Source of the DNA: Thermomucor indicae-seudaticae
Lineage: Eukaryota; Mucoromycota; Mucoromycetes; Mucorales; Lichtheimiaceae
Direction of reading: 5' to 3'
NCBI GenBank assembly: GCA_000787465.1
Contig: JSYX01000281.1
Span: 1 to 42,782, forward strand
Length of the DNA stretch: 42,782 nt
The notes beneath the pieces were generated by a model. The model searched no databases and was not told where the DNA came from. It was given only the letters and a program-made list of their open reading frames with translations. Below, one piece after another: positions 9,916-20,789 of this stretch; position 1 is the first letter of the stretch; each line of letters begins with the position of its first letter. Position numbers and translations under genes: made by a program.

Positions 9916-11877
9916 ATGGCTCTGCCGCTAGCGACCGATGCGATGAAGCCGAAAAGCGGTAGGGTGCAAAAGGCACCTCGGCCGTCAGTGGTTGGCAAAG
10001 GTGGCCGACCCAGTTCTATGCGCTTGCCCCTTTTTGATCGCAGGAAGCTGCAGCTCCAGTGGGTCAGTTTGCGCCGTGTTGGACCCGGCCTCATAAACGG
10101 CCACAATACCTGTTTCCTGAACGCCGTATTGCAATGCTTGACGTACACACCTCCGCTGACTCAATACCTTTTGACGGAAGGACATAAAAATCAATGTAAA
10201 AAGGGGGAAAAAGCTTGAAGATGCCTTGCGGCCGTCTCACTTTGTTCGACACCAGGTTCCATGACCACATTCTGCGCTCTCTGCGCTATGGAAACTCATG
10301 TACGGCGCATTTTTGAGGAACCAAAGAGTAAGTTGCCCGGTGCGGCCATCCTTCCGGGCTACTTTACCTCAAACCTTTCACGTAAGTGGATGATAAAGCA
10401 CTCTATTTCTATGACAACGCCCCTTCTGATTGCAATGTGTCGCCTCAGGTCTTTCAAAGACATTGAAGCTTCGGCGGCAAGAGGATGCTCACGAATTCAT
10501 GATGTTCCTTTTTACTGCTTTTCAGAAGGCATCTTTGAACGGACTATTGTAAGTTTTTTATCCTGCAAAGCTCTGTTGAGGAGATAAGCTAACAGGAGCT
10601 GTGATATGCTCCGTTTTAGCAAAGTCGAACCAAAGGTGGAAGAATCCACAATGTTGCATGGCGTTTTTGGTGGTCGTCTGCGATCCCAGGTTCGATGCTT
10701 GAGCTGCAAGGCTGAATCCAACACGTTCCAAGCTCTTCTTGATCTAAGTGTGGATATTCAGCATTCACATACTTTGGAGAGGGCGTTAAAGAATTTCATT
10801 AAAGTGGACTTTATTGGCGGTAAAGATCCGGCCACCAAGTATCACTGTTCCTCGTAAGTTGCAAGGAGACCATAGCAGGGAGTTTCTATTCCAAAACTTA
10901 CCCCGCGAATTAGATGCAAAAAAAAAGTTAACGCGGAAAAGCAAATGACCATTGAACGGCTTCCATCGATGCTTTCTATCCATCTGAAAAGGTTTACCTA
11001 TGATTTACGGTTCGGTATGATGCGCAAGGTGACGGACAAAGTTGAATACCCAAACTCGCTTGATATGGCGCCCTACGTTACGCCTGAGAAGCGAAAGATA
11101 TACCAAAACGGCGCTTATTACGATTTGTATGCGGTTCTGGTCCACATTGGACATAGCTGTAACTCTGGGCATTACTTTGCGTACGTGAAGAGCCCTGAAG
11201 GGTTGTGGTACCGAATGGATGACGAGGAGGTAATGCTGCATACACTACCGCTCCTCGTAGCGCGTACAGACTCATGACCAACCACGATTTAGGTGACCAA
11301 AGTTTGCTTAAAGGAGGTGCTTTCCCAGAAAGCGTACATGCTATTCTATGCGAAGAGAACGCAAAGCACAGCGAAAACAGCTTCGTCTTCCTCTCCCTTT
11401 TCTGCAGCTCCCTCTTCCCTTTCTTCCTCGTCGTCTTCGTCACCGTCATATCCTGTCAAGACCGAACAGGATGCCAATACGACGAACGGGCCGCTGGACG
11501 GCAATTCTCGCAAACGGACGGCGAGTGCATCGCAAGAGCACTTTGCGGAGAAGGACGAGCGTTGTGCCAAAAAGCAAAAGACCGATGAAGCAGAGGAGAA
11601 ACCATTTATTCCCGGTGAAACTGCAAAGGTTATTGCAGATTCTCCTAACGACTGGTTTGTCAGGCCGTCATCGTTGCCTCCCCGGTCGTTGCGCGGTAAT
11701 CAGTCTCCACCGACCTTTGCTGCTGCTGTCAGCCATCCGAGCGTTTGGACCATTCGTCCAATCTCAGAAGACCTTGATGATCGAAAACAAGATGACCCCA
11801 AACCGTCTGCCCCACCTCGCTTCAGAAGACCAATCCCTCGATGGAATGTCACTCCCATTCAGAACAAGTCAGTATAG
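9916..11877 (+). CDS. ubiquitin-specific protease, USP36/42 type
   Basis: Cysteine protease that removes ubiquitin. Exons 9916-10195, 10256-10381, 10449-10548, 10620-10853, 10914-11229 and 11293-11877 join in phase to 546 aa. The Cys box is GLINGHNTCFLNAVLQCLTY with the nucleophile at about residue 66. The QEDAHEF motif appears once introns are removed (LRRQEDAHEFMMFLF). Two CxxC pairs (RCLSCK and HCSSCKKK) give the zinc ribbon, and the His box is SGHYFAYVKSPEGLWYRMDD with His at about 333. CALCAMETHVRRIF is typical of the USP36/USP42/Ubp16 branch. After the catalytic domain lies a Ser/Pro-rich tail with a basic, probably nuclear-localising stretch. Nucleolar or nuclear action is inferred from the subfamily. 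The start was chosen as the first in-frame ATG. Confidence 0.9.
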
Positions 11878-12607
11878 AGTCAAACGTCTTCTTTTTTTGG
11901 AATCATCTGACATCTTCGTCTTCAAAGACACCCCTCTATTTATCATTGTTGATAGCCAAGGGAATGTTACTGCATGTAACGTGTTCCATATGGCTGTCGT
12001 TTCAGGTTTATTCGCTCGCAACATGTACATATAGCATGCACAAACGCACTTTTCTTCTTGCTTCCAAGTACATTCTTACTTTTTTTCTAGAATAAACGCA
12101 TTGTCTGTACGGCTTTCGCGCATCCTATACGAACACCCATATCAAACTCACTGTGCTCAAAAGAAACCCCTTCAGGCTCAGCGGGCAACAAAACAAAAGG
12201 CACACAAATTTTTTGCCTGAAGCTGGATATCCGCCATGAATGGTATAGCTATTGTATTTCTCAATGTCAATAATGATCCGTGCTTCTGAGACAAGAGTCG
12301 TTTGTTCATGATTCACGGACGTAGAAAGAATCCGCATGACGTTCTGCCTGGCGCGGAATCTCGCAAATTACTGCCAATGTAGGGTAGGTGTTGAAGTCGG
12401 GGGGGGCAACAGTGCACACATTCCCGCTAACTTGATAGCTGCAGTTTACACGGCGGATATCTTGTGCATCTGGACAAGCGTTCGTCTATACGAGAAGGAC
12501 TCCAAGTCAAGTAAGATGGGGGTTCAGCACAAAAAGTGCTAAAGAAAACCAGCAGACATTAAGAACAGCCTCCCGCCCACTGTTTATATATATAGAAGCA
12601 TCCGGTA
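11878..12607. other. intergenic region before HTS1
   Basis: No conserved reading frame. It holds the 3' flank of the deubiquitinase gene (AATAAA near 12090) and the promoter side of the histidyl-tRNA synthetase gene, including a G8 run near 12398. Confidence 0.5.
12585..12595 (+). promoter_or_regulatory. TATA-like box close to the HTS1 start codon
   Basis: TATATATATAG ends only 12 nt before the ATG at 12608. An in-frame TAA directly precedes that ATG, so translation cannot begin further upstream. Either the leader is extremely short or the box does not position this transcript. Confidence 0.3.
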
Positions 12608-14026
12608 ATGACAACGGTGCGATATAACTCTTCGGCAACTGTTCGGCTAAAGACGCCAAAGGGGACCCGGGATTATAACGACAAGGAGATGGCTGTCCGA
12701 GAGCAGATGTTTGATACCATCAAACGAGTGTTTCAGCGACACGGCGCGGTGACGATCGACACGCCGGCGTTCGAGCTACGCGAAGTGTTGGCGGGCAAAT
12801 ACGGCGAGGAAGGAAACCAGTTAATGTATGATTTGGCTGACCAAGGCGGCGAACTGTGCTCGCTGCGTTACGACTTGACGGTGCCCCTCGCACGGTTTCT
12901 TGCGATGCACGGAAAGGAGTATGCCCAACTGAAACGGTATCAGATCGCGAAGGTGTATCGACGTGACCAGCCCGCCATGACAAAGGGTCGCTTGCGAGAG
13001 TTCTACCAGTGCGATTTTGATATCGCCGGTCGTTATGACCCAATGATACCGGATGCTGAAGTGCTTCGGATACTTTGCGAAGCATTGAATGACTTACAAG
13101 TGGGTGAGTTCGCCGTGAGATTGAACCATCGGAAGATCCTGGATGGTGTCTTTCAAGCATGCGGCGTGCCAGAAGATAAGATTCGGTCCGTATCATCTGC
13201 TGTGGATAAACTGGACAAGATGCCGTGGACGCTTGTACGAAAGGAAATGGTGGAGACCAGAGGGGTACCGGTGGAGGTCGCAGATAGGATCGGTCAATAT
13301 GTAGAGCTCCGGGGAAGTGCAGACGACGTCTTGGCGACGCTGGAACGGGATGACCGATTGGCGACGAACCCGCTGGCGCAACAAGGCATCGCAGATATGC
13401 GGCTTCTGTTTGAGTATCTCGAAGTACTAGATGCGAAAGATAAAATGCAGATGGACTTGAGTTTAGCGAGGGGCCTCGATTATTACACTGGAGTTATCTA
13501 TGAAGCGGTGATGACAGAGAATAAGTCCATCGACGGTATTGGCTCCATTGCTGCAGGCGGTCGCTATGATGACCTTGTCAAGATGTTTGCAGGCCGCAAC
13601 AAAAAGGGTGAACCGAACCTTGACATTCCATGTGTCGGTCTATCGCTCGGTGTCGAACGCATCTTTTCTATCCTGATGGCCAGGCAGTCTCAAAACGAAA
13701 TCAAGAGCAAAGCAACCCAGGTCTACGTGATGGCTGTGGACAACGGGTTCCTTAAAGAACGGATGGCTATTGCCAAGGAACTCTGGGATCAAGGTATCAG
13801 TGCCTCATTTACGTTCAAGGAAAAACCAAAACTAGAGAAACAGTGGGCTAGCATAAGAAAAGATAAAGTGCCCATTGCAGCTATTATTGGCGGGGAAGAA
13901 CTGCAAAATAATCAAGTCAGACTCAAAGATATGAGACTGATCGACAAAGCCCAAGGCCCAGGCAAACTAGTAGCACGTAGCGACCTTGTGACAGAGATCA
14001 AACGATGGCTAGAATATAACCCATAA
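12608..14026 (+). CDS. HTS1: histidyl-tRNA synthetase
   Basis: Class II aminoacyl-tRNA synthetase charging tRNA-His. A single uninterrupted reading frame of 472 aa, in contrast to its intron-rich neighbours. Landmarks: TPKGTRDY near the N-terminus, motif 1 region around ERMFDTIKRVFQRHGA-like sequence, LRYDLTVPLARFLA, motif 2 GRLREFYQCDFDIAG, the HisA signature ARGLDYYTGVIYE, SIAAGGRYDDLV, and motif 3 CVGLSLGVERIF. The C-terminal anticodon-binding domain follows from about residue 365. Only 15 residues precede the conserved KGTRD, too short for an obvious mitochondrial presequence, so this copy looks cytosolic. How the mitochondrion gets its enzyme is not visible here. Confidence 0.97.
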   Translation: MTTVRYNSSATVRLKTPKGTRDYNDKEMAVREQMFDTIKRVFQRHGAVTIDTPAFELREVLAGKYGEEGNQLMYDLADQGGELCSLRYDLTVPLARFLAMHGKEYAQLKRYQIAKVYRRDQPAMTKGRLREFYQCDFDIAGRYDPMIPDAEVLRILCEALNDLQVGEFAVRLNHRKILDGVFQACGVPEDKIRSVSSAVDKLDKMPWTLVRKEMVETRGVPVEVADRIGQYVELRGSADDVLATLERDDRLATNPLAQQGIADMRLLFEYLEVLDAKDKMQMDLSLARGLDYYTGVIYEAVMTENKSIDGIGSIAAGGRYDDLVKMFAGRNKKGEPNLDIPCVGLSLGVERIFSILMARQSQNEIKSKATQVYVMAVDNGFLKERMAIAKELWDQGISASFTFKEKPKLEKQWASIRKDKVPIAAIIGGEELQNNQVRLKDMRLIDKAQGPGKLVARSDLVTEIKRWLEYNP

Positions 14027-14112
14027 ACACAATGTACACATGAGCGGAGCCTTTCTGATTGTGCGCGAGTTTGAAACTAGTCGAACTCTCAAGTTGCTAA
14101 CTAGGTACCATT

Positions 14113-15072
14113 TTAACGTTTGGCTGAATAAGGTTGCTGTTGAAGGGGTTTCGGTTGCTTAGACGCATTCGGACCGGAAGTGTTCTTTGAAGCCATAGTG
14201 CTGGTTGATAGTGAAGAATTAGGACGCGGTTGTTGACATTGCTGCTCAAGTTGCTGACGGTATATGAGACGTGGATCGCGGGGACTAATTATGTTTGGAG
14301 GTGGTCGATTAGCGGTCAAGCTACCGGCGGACGGCGGGGCTACAGGTCGCGCTGCGGGTTCGCGTACAGTTTCCGATGGCCCCGGTTGAGAGGGCGCAAT
14401 TGTTTTGGGCTTTAATTGTTTCCGTATAGCTGTTACTTCTTTCAAATAATCTTCTGTCAGACTCTCCAAGTATTTTTCATGTCGTTCACGCAGCTTGTTT
14501 ATTTCAGTAGCAAGTATGCCCTATTTCATCCTCTTTTTAAACCCTGTTATGCTCGAACTTCGTTACATTTAGATATTCACCTCCAGTGCACGTTCGTATT
14601 CCGTGTTTGTATTTTCCTCGTGAAGTTCATTGTCTTCCATTTGCTTAGGTTCTACAATCCCAGTGTTCAACACTGTGTTCATATATGCTATGGCGTTTTC
14701 AATTTCATCCGCATGGCGCTCCAAGAACTCTACACCCTGCAGCACTTGAAACACCTTGCGATCGTTAGGCAACAAAGATCTATCGACGCGATCTGAAAAC
14801 TCTCGTAGAAGGTTCGCATATTCTTCTGCCTGAATCGCTACAGAGATTTCCATGTTGCGCCGATGACGATTCCTGAGGACGCGCAATCGTTCATTTAAAT
14901 TGTCATCTGAGGAAGCGCCGGAAAGTTTGTCCGGATCAAGAAAATATTCCTTTTCATCGTCACTGATCAATAAACAAGTGGACGATTTAGCAACTTGTAG
15001 AATGCTGTCTGTTGCTTGCCCATACCTCACTGGGATCTGGCTATACCAGAACGTTTCCTTGGGATAATCCAT
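14113..15072 (-). CDS. unidentified coiled-coil protein, 299 aa
   Basis: I do not recognise the family. Two exons, 15072-14581 and 14520-14113, join in phase 0. The N-terminus begins MDYPKETFWYSQIPV and is followed by an acidic segment (SDDEKEYFLDPDKL), a helical region containing NERLRVLRNRHRRN and EFLERHADEIENAIAYM, then a coiled coil across the splice junction (INKLRERHEKYLESLTEDYL), and a Pro/Gln/Ser-rich disordered C-terminal third. No membrane segment. It lies 158 bp downstream of the XRCC4-like gene on the same strand. An adaptor or chromatin/kinetochore-type structural role is possible but unsupported. Confidence 0.7.
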
Positions 15073-15229
15073 TGATTTTCGTAGTTTTAAGTTTTTCAGA
15101 AAAAAAGCGCGGAATAAAGCGCAGAAAGAAAAGATTGTAGTGAGAAGTGTTATTCTGTGTCGTTTGAACTGTCCATAAGATCAGATAAGTTTGCAAAGCG
15201 ATAATAACAGTGCTAAAACTTAGGGTGCC

Positions 15230-16945
15230 TTACTCTGTCGAATCATCAGATTCAGAGGAAGTCTTGTCATGGGCATGTTGCCTTTCCCGGAGTCTAACGG
15301 CCCAAAACATGTATAAAATATAGAAACTAATCGCGATTTGTCACTTACCTTCGGAAACTCACTGGCTTGTGGCGCGTTTTGACCGCACCCAGTATGTCGT
15401 CTACATCTTGGTCTTCGTCGCTTTCAGCTACATACGGGAAGGTAGCGTTTTCTGCCTGGGTGGCAGACGATTCCGGTACGGCAGGCGCAGCTGCTTGTTT
15501 TTCTTCTGAATGTGGCTGCGTAGCTTGCTCTGTATCTGCTGGTGGCTGTGGACCTTCATTTTGCGTTCCGGTGGCCGTATACTGCTCTGTATTTGACCGT
15601 GGCTGTGGACTTTTGTTTAGTGTCCTGATTAGCTCCGTATTTGACCGTGGCTGTGAGCTTTTATTTTGCGTTTTGGTCCTATGTTACTCGTGTCAGTTTA
15701 TGATTTCTGCAGTTTGCCGTTATTACATCAGAAACGCACCGCTTAGACTTGCGCTTTCCTTTTCCTTCCTTTTCCTTGTCCTTGTCCTTGTCCTCGTTCT
15801 CGTCCTTGCCCTTGTCCTCGCCCTCCTCCTCAAATTCGGTCCGGGCAGCACGACCACGCTTTCCTAGCTTACTAGTCCTAGCTTTACCGCTAACAGAACT
15901 CTCCTCAGGGGCAGCTGACTCTGTGCCGATCGCTCGCTCTATAGTTTTGCTTAGCAAACACATCTTCTCCTACGCTCTAACAGGGCTTACTTAATTGATC
16001 GCGTTCATTTAGTAGTAACCGTATTCTGCGCTTTTTGCTATTTATGATTTCTTTGAACTGAAATTTTTCGGTGTGGTTATTTCCGGTTCTTGTCTTGTAG
16101 CAAAATTATTCTCTCACCCGTTGCATCATGGTCATGTCTGCATCGACCTTTTCATTGACAGTTTCCTCAAGGCGTCGTTCCATGGAAGCTTTTATGTGGA
16201 CCAAGTCATAGTTTCGCTGGGACAGGACGCGTTCCACTTGCTGTGCTAAGAGTTAGGAAAAAAAGATTTCATTGGCGCATTATCAAAGACGCTCAAGCTT
16301 TCCGAACCTTGGCTTTTGCACAGTGGAGGACACTATGCTCCATCCAGTTCCGAATCAAGTTGTCGTGTTCACTTTTGGGAACACGGGGTACTTTGAAATA
16401 TCCGACTTGATACTAAACATCAATAGTATGAGTTGCAAGTGTTATGTGATGAACCCATTGCCGTTTAACGCAACATACCAAAAGCCTGCTACCCATATCG
16501 CTAAAGAGAGATAGCTGATATCTATGTTAGAACGGTGGAAAGTTCAGGATGGCCCACGAGAGCCTACCTCGCACTCATTTACTGATGGTTCCGCTCGCCA
16601 CGAAAGATTGTGTCCTTCAAATTCGGTTTCGCCTTGGAAAGCTGCTCTCACAACTTGATTGAGCTTTGGTATGAATTCACTGTCTTCTGGACGTAAGAAG
16701 GAATCCAGGTCGCGACGGTGCACTGCAAGGGAAGCAAGACATTAGTGCTTCGTACATCCGTTGGAAATCAGTAAGCTAGGTTTACGTGTACCTGTCCCCG
16801 ACCAAAATTGGTTAACATCACTCACGGTGACTTTACAAATGGGGGCTTCATTTTGATCTTTTACAGCAAAATCAACATCGTTCATCCACTCGCAATCGAC
16901 GTAATAGCCTTGCGACTTGTGCTCTGCTTTGAAAAAGAAATGCAT
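15230..16945 (-). CDS. XRCC4: XRCC4/Lif1-like NHEJ factor
   Basis: Likely homologue of XRCC4 (yeast Lif1), the partner of DNA ligase IV in non-homologous end joining. Eight exons keep phase: 16945-16792, 16722-16568, 16412-16308, 16240-16118, 16057-15991, 15938-15740, 15678-15349, 15293-15230; 398 aa. The N-terminal part has the head-domain pattern (YYVDCEWMNDVDFAV, VSDVNQFWSGTVHRRDL, NLSWRAEPSVNECE, VGYFKVP). A long helix follows (ERVLSQRNYDLVHIKASMERR), continuing to FKEIINSKKRRIRLLLNERD, comparable to the FVLVLNEKK-KIR region of XRCC4. The tail is acidic/basic low complexity, then about 20-residue repeats around PQPRSNTEQ, and ends with a conserved-looking DVDDILGAVKTRHKPVSF. Assignment rests on pattern rather than search; the exact start (16945) is uncertain. 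Confidence 0.7.
15766..15830. repeat. hexanucleotide-like low-complexity tract in the XRCC4-like gene
   Basis: CCTTGT/CCTCGT-type six-base units repeat across this tract on the + strand. On the coding strand they give alternating Asp/Glu and Lys codons. It is a simple-sequence expansion inside the tail-coding exon. Confidence 0.7.
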
Positions 16946-17060
16946 GAAGGTGAAAGAAGCTATTGAAACCCAGCCTGTGATCTCGCGCTCGCGCTCTCTT
17001 TGTTTTGTGTTGGGCAGCGAAAGCCCGTTCTTTGTGACTCCTCGTCCCTGCAAGGCAGCA

Positions 17061-17073
17061 ATATATATAAAAG
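17061..17073 (+). promoter_or_regulatory. TATA box in a divergent promoter
   Basis: TATATATAAAAG lies 39 nt before the ATG at 17112. The 166-bp gap to the XRCC4-like start at 16945 must serve both divergent genes. Confidence 0.5.
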
Positions 17074-17111
17074 ACACGCGAAATAGCAGAGCCTAAGCGA
17101 CACTGGGAGAT

Positions 17112-18878
17112 ATGAACAAAGCAGATGGTTTCGGCTTGCCATCACCCAAACCAACAACATCCAGACCTGGAACAACCGGAGCTGCTCCAAGTGGTGATCG
17201 AGCTTCAGGAAATCAGTCCCTATGGTCGAATTTTACGAATGCAATCGAGCGCATCTTCAGTAGCCCGAGACATCCGTCGGAATCGCAAGCGGAGCAACGC
17301 CGAGAGGAATCGCCTACGACAGTCAGAGTTAGGTGGAGCATTCTAAAGGGGCAGACACATATCTTTGCTTAGAGGTTTCTCTTTTTAAACTAGACGGCCA
17401 ACTTTGCAAAACCTTCAGAATACCTAAAGACACGTGAAGATCTGTCACAGAGACCAAGGTCTTGGGCGACATCAGACGAAAGGAATATTTTAGCCGATAC
17501 AGGTCGACCGATCTCGGCTTCGCGTTGTGTCCATCTTTCATCCTCAACGACAAGACTTCATACCACGCGCAATATGGTTGGCACTCAGGAACGCCGTTCC
17601 AGCAAGACAGATCCTACGATAAGCAGTAGAGCGAGAAAAGTGGACAAGCTTAGGAAAATACAGGAGTTAGCTGTGGAGTTGGATCGATTGGCAGAAGATG
17701 TTCACCGAGGAGTAGAACCCGTTGATCTGCAGCCGTTGGCGATTTCCGGTACATGGCCACAAGCTGAAGAGGAACGAATGGCTAAACTAGAGCAAAAGCT
17801 TGCAGAAATTCAGATGCAGGTAAGTAGGATACTAAAGAACGCGTTTGCGGTACAGAGTTGAAAGAGCTATTGTATCGCGCAGGTTGCCAATCTCGTATCC
17901 ATGTCGTCAGTGTCAGAAGCATCTGTTGCGGCTCAGTCAAGGCCCGCTCAAACACAGCGTCAGCATGTACCAGCAGCAATATCTGTTGATTTTCAGCGTC
18001 CAGTGTCAGCATCAACAGCAGCGACGGCGACGACTCATATTGGTGTCGACAGCAGGCCACCTTCATTCGACGTGTCTTCTCCAACGCCGGGAACAGTGCA
18101 GAATCTGTCTTCACCGACTGCGTCCTCATCTGCACATATTGACGGGCAGAACCGCCAACCCACGGCAAATTCAACTCTGACCTCGTTTCGGCGGAATAGT
18201 CCCAGGTCAATCAATAACGATCAACCTACAAGTCGCTCAACGTTCTCGGCTCGGCGAGACTCTCTACTTCCGTCTCGACCGCTTGCATCAACGCTCGGTG
18301 TGAGATCTCCGACAGGAAAGCAGCGAGTCAGTAAACCTATGAGTTCTCCTGTTACCGTGCATAACTTGCCCGGGGCTGTGAGAGTTTTGCCACCATCTAG
18401 TCTTGTAAGAGATGCATACCGTAAACAGTCAGCGAAGGTAAGCTTGGCGGGCTTCTTTAACCCCCCCCTCCCATCCCCGGAAAAAAGACTGATGAGGTGG
18501 TGTCAGATGATACCCGATGAGAAACACTTGGGCACTATGCAAGAAATTGTAGAGCAGATACCTAAAGTGAAATTGCGACGAACTGAGATGATATTGTAAG
18601 TGCCTGACTAAGTCAGTTCTTTCGGATTTGTCATAATCTGAGGCATTTCCCCAACTTTTACATAGAGGGCCTGACGGACAGATGAAACCGAATCCTTTCT
18701 GGGCTGAAATCTACGACCCCAGGCGCAGATTTCGATCTAAGCGGTTACACGAGCCGGATACAAGTGGTGAGTTTATGGGATCGCATCGTAATCTTTGATG
18801 GCTGTTCTCATGTCTGGTTTACTAGATAAAGAGCCACCGTCCTCGCATGTAAAACGTCGGCGACAGGACGACGAGTAA
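17112..18878 (+). CDS. unidentified disordered protein, 502 aa
   Basis: I do not recognise the family. Exons 17112-17327, 17394-17819, 17883-18595, 18666-18766 and 18826-18878 keep phase throughout. Most of the protein is Ser/Thr/Pro/Gln-rich and predicted disordered by eye. Ordered-looking pieces are an N-terminal helix (SLWSNFTNAIERIF, about residues 36-49), a coiled coil (KLRKIQELAVELDRLAEDV and MAKLEQKLAEIQMQV), and a C-terminal block with RLMRWCQMIPDEKHLG, KVKLRRTEMIL and MKPNPFWAEIYDPRRRF, ending in a basic KRRRQDDE. The basic termini suggest a nuclear protein; an amphipathic N-terminal helix plus disordered body is also seen in some basket nucleoporins, but that comparison is speculative. 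Divergent from the XRCC4-like gene. Confidence 0.75.
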
Positions 18879-19867
18879 AACACGATTTCGTTATTCTTTT
18901 GCGTTTCGCTAACATGTACATATTGCTTTTTTGCAACGGACACCAGATCTTATACTTTACCATTCATTTCAAATGCACGCAGAATAAATGATTTGGATGA
19001 GTAACTTGTCATCTTGTGTGGGTCTGTATGATAATGTCGACAGAAGAAAGGAGGGCCACGGGATTGTGACGACAACCGTTCCTCAGTCTCGCAGTCAACA
19101 GCAAAGTCCCCAATAAATGCCGGGATGTCTACTATTGTTCTCCATCGTTTGCGTCCTCCTTGCTAAAGTATGTCTGTGCCTGTCTGTTCCAATCACGAGC
19201 ATAACAGAAACATATCACTTTGCAATGGAATGCTTTCCATAATCAAGGAGAGTATAAGATATCAAAGATCAGAAACTTTCCTCATGACATGAGCAAACAA
19301 TAGAATCGCGCTTATAGAAAAGGTCATCTGGCCTTGCTGGTGATGGACCTTTGAAACTGAACTTTTTTATGGAGGCGTTTCTACAAGAACGTCACTGTCC
19401 TTCATTTTGCCTGCAGTAAAAACTTACCACTACGAGTCCGTATTTTTGGTCCATGCACTGCGCCGCAATGCTTCTGGCCAGGATATTTAAGCAGAGACAT
19501 GCATGCTTCTCTTTACTTGGTATATCATCATCCCGAACAGAAAGTACCCCACATGAGATATCACGCGGTCGTCTTTATCTGATTGCGAAACAGTGCCCCA
19601 CCAAGTTTACTCTGTACAAGCTATGCATGAAATACTATATATCTTCGAGCAAGCCGTCTGGCCGAGGAAGACAAGCGGAGCAAACCAATTATTTTGCTCG
19701 CAAGGCAGTTGAATTTTCCATACACGGTTTAAAAGATTGGCATTGGCTTGACCTGCGGCCCTGCCAGATAGAAACTTTGCCGTTCTAACGACAACGTTCT
19801 ATCAGCATTCTGAAAGTGGAGTCAGTTGATTTTGCAGGTACAATTAAGGAGATCCTCTTGACCTTCA
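18879..19867. other. 1-kb intergenic region
   Basis: Contains the 3' flank of the preceding gene (AATAAA near 18984). The longest frame (19453-19788, +) has no recognisable motif. I see no supported gene. Confidence 0.4.
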
Positions 19868-20580
19868 TTAGCATTTGACCGGGACCAACGGTTGGACTTG
19901 GACATCCTTATTCTTCAAAGCCTTTTGATTGAGAAACGAAAGATATGCATTCCATCCGAGGCCGCACGCGCTATTGAGCAGCGGACGATGAGTATAAGGA
20001 GCAAACAGGGACCCAAACAGATTCACAAAGGGCCAGAATCGATAAGCATTAAAGACAGCAGTCCGGTAGCTCTTTCAGAGGTGAGGTAAGAATAAAGACA
20101 CAGAAGACAAAAAAAGTCCCAGAATATACCGTTGCAAACTTCTCCTTTATTTGTTCCAGTGATCGACCTTCCAGGATGCTCATGGTTCCAAGAAAGGCAG
20201 CAACAATCGTGGGAGTGAACACAGTCTGATCGATGGCCAACCGAACCATTGTGGCTTTGAATCGGTTTTGAATAGTGATGAGACGATTGCGCGTACTGAA
20301 CCATGTCCCGACTGGAGGGCCACCGATACAAGCTGCGTAGGTTACGATGCGTACACTCCTTTTGACGTCGTGCTGATTTCTTTGCTCAATGACATGTTGG
20401 GCAATGCAATCCCCGATAAAAAAACATGAATGCTGTTCCAGTAGTCGTTCGTCCTTATCACCCAGAATGCTGAACGTCGCCTCGCTACACCTTACCTGCC
20501 TGTACGGCATAGGTACGAACAGGGCGTTCAGCAATGCTCCTTTGATAACGCTGCAACAGGCGTCCTAGAGGGGACGCCAT
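19868..20580 (-). CDS. Mpv17/PMP22-family membrane protein
   Basis: Small multi-span protein of the Mpv17/Sym1/PMP22 family, located in the inner mitochondrial or peroxisomal membrane. Exons on the - strand: 20580-20496, 20432-20130 and 20071-19868, about 196 aa. Family signatures are GDCIAQHVIEQ near the N-terminus, GGPPVGTWF, NRFKATMVRLAIDQTVFTP, and the C-terminal pair FWPFVNLF and LGWNAYLS. The N-terminal MASPLGRLLQRYQRS could target mitochondria. Oddity: exon 1 ends in phase 1, but an A7 run at 20418-20424 leaves exon 2 one base out of frame; with six bases the reading would continue smoothly into the first membrane segment. Alternatively a different first donor (after codon GCC near 20507) is used. 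Confidence 0.82.
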
Positions 20581-20789
20581 TAATCAGGGTGGGAGAGAAA
20601 CAATATCAGGCTTTTGCGTTAATTTTGCCGCTGCTTTGCGACATCCTTTTGCGTCAACCAGGGACCAAATTTGCGCTTCAAAGAAAACGAAATTTGCACT
20701 CTTGCCTAGAGCTCGTAAGTGGGGACGGCTCGTCCTGGGACCCGTTGCATTTGTGATTCGTCCCATTTGCGGCCCTCCCATTTAATAAC
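20581..20789. other. left flank of the Harbinger element
   Basis: Lies between the Mpv17-family start and the transposase. It must contain the promoter of the former. A 65-codon - strand frame here ends IVSLPP but has no recognisable domain. No terminal inverted repeat was found. Confidence 0.3.

Noticed and set aside
12720..13196. Antisense 158-codon frame opposite HTS1.
   Set aside because: It is the shadow of a strongly coding gene and has no motif of its own.
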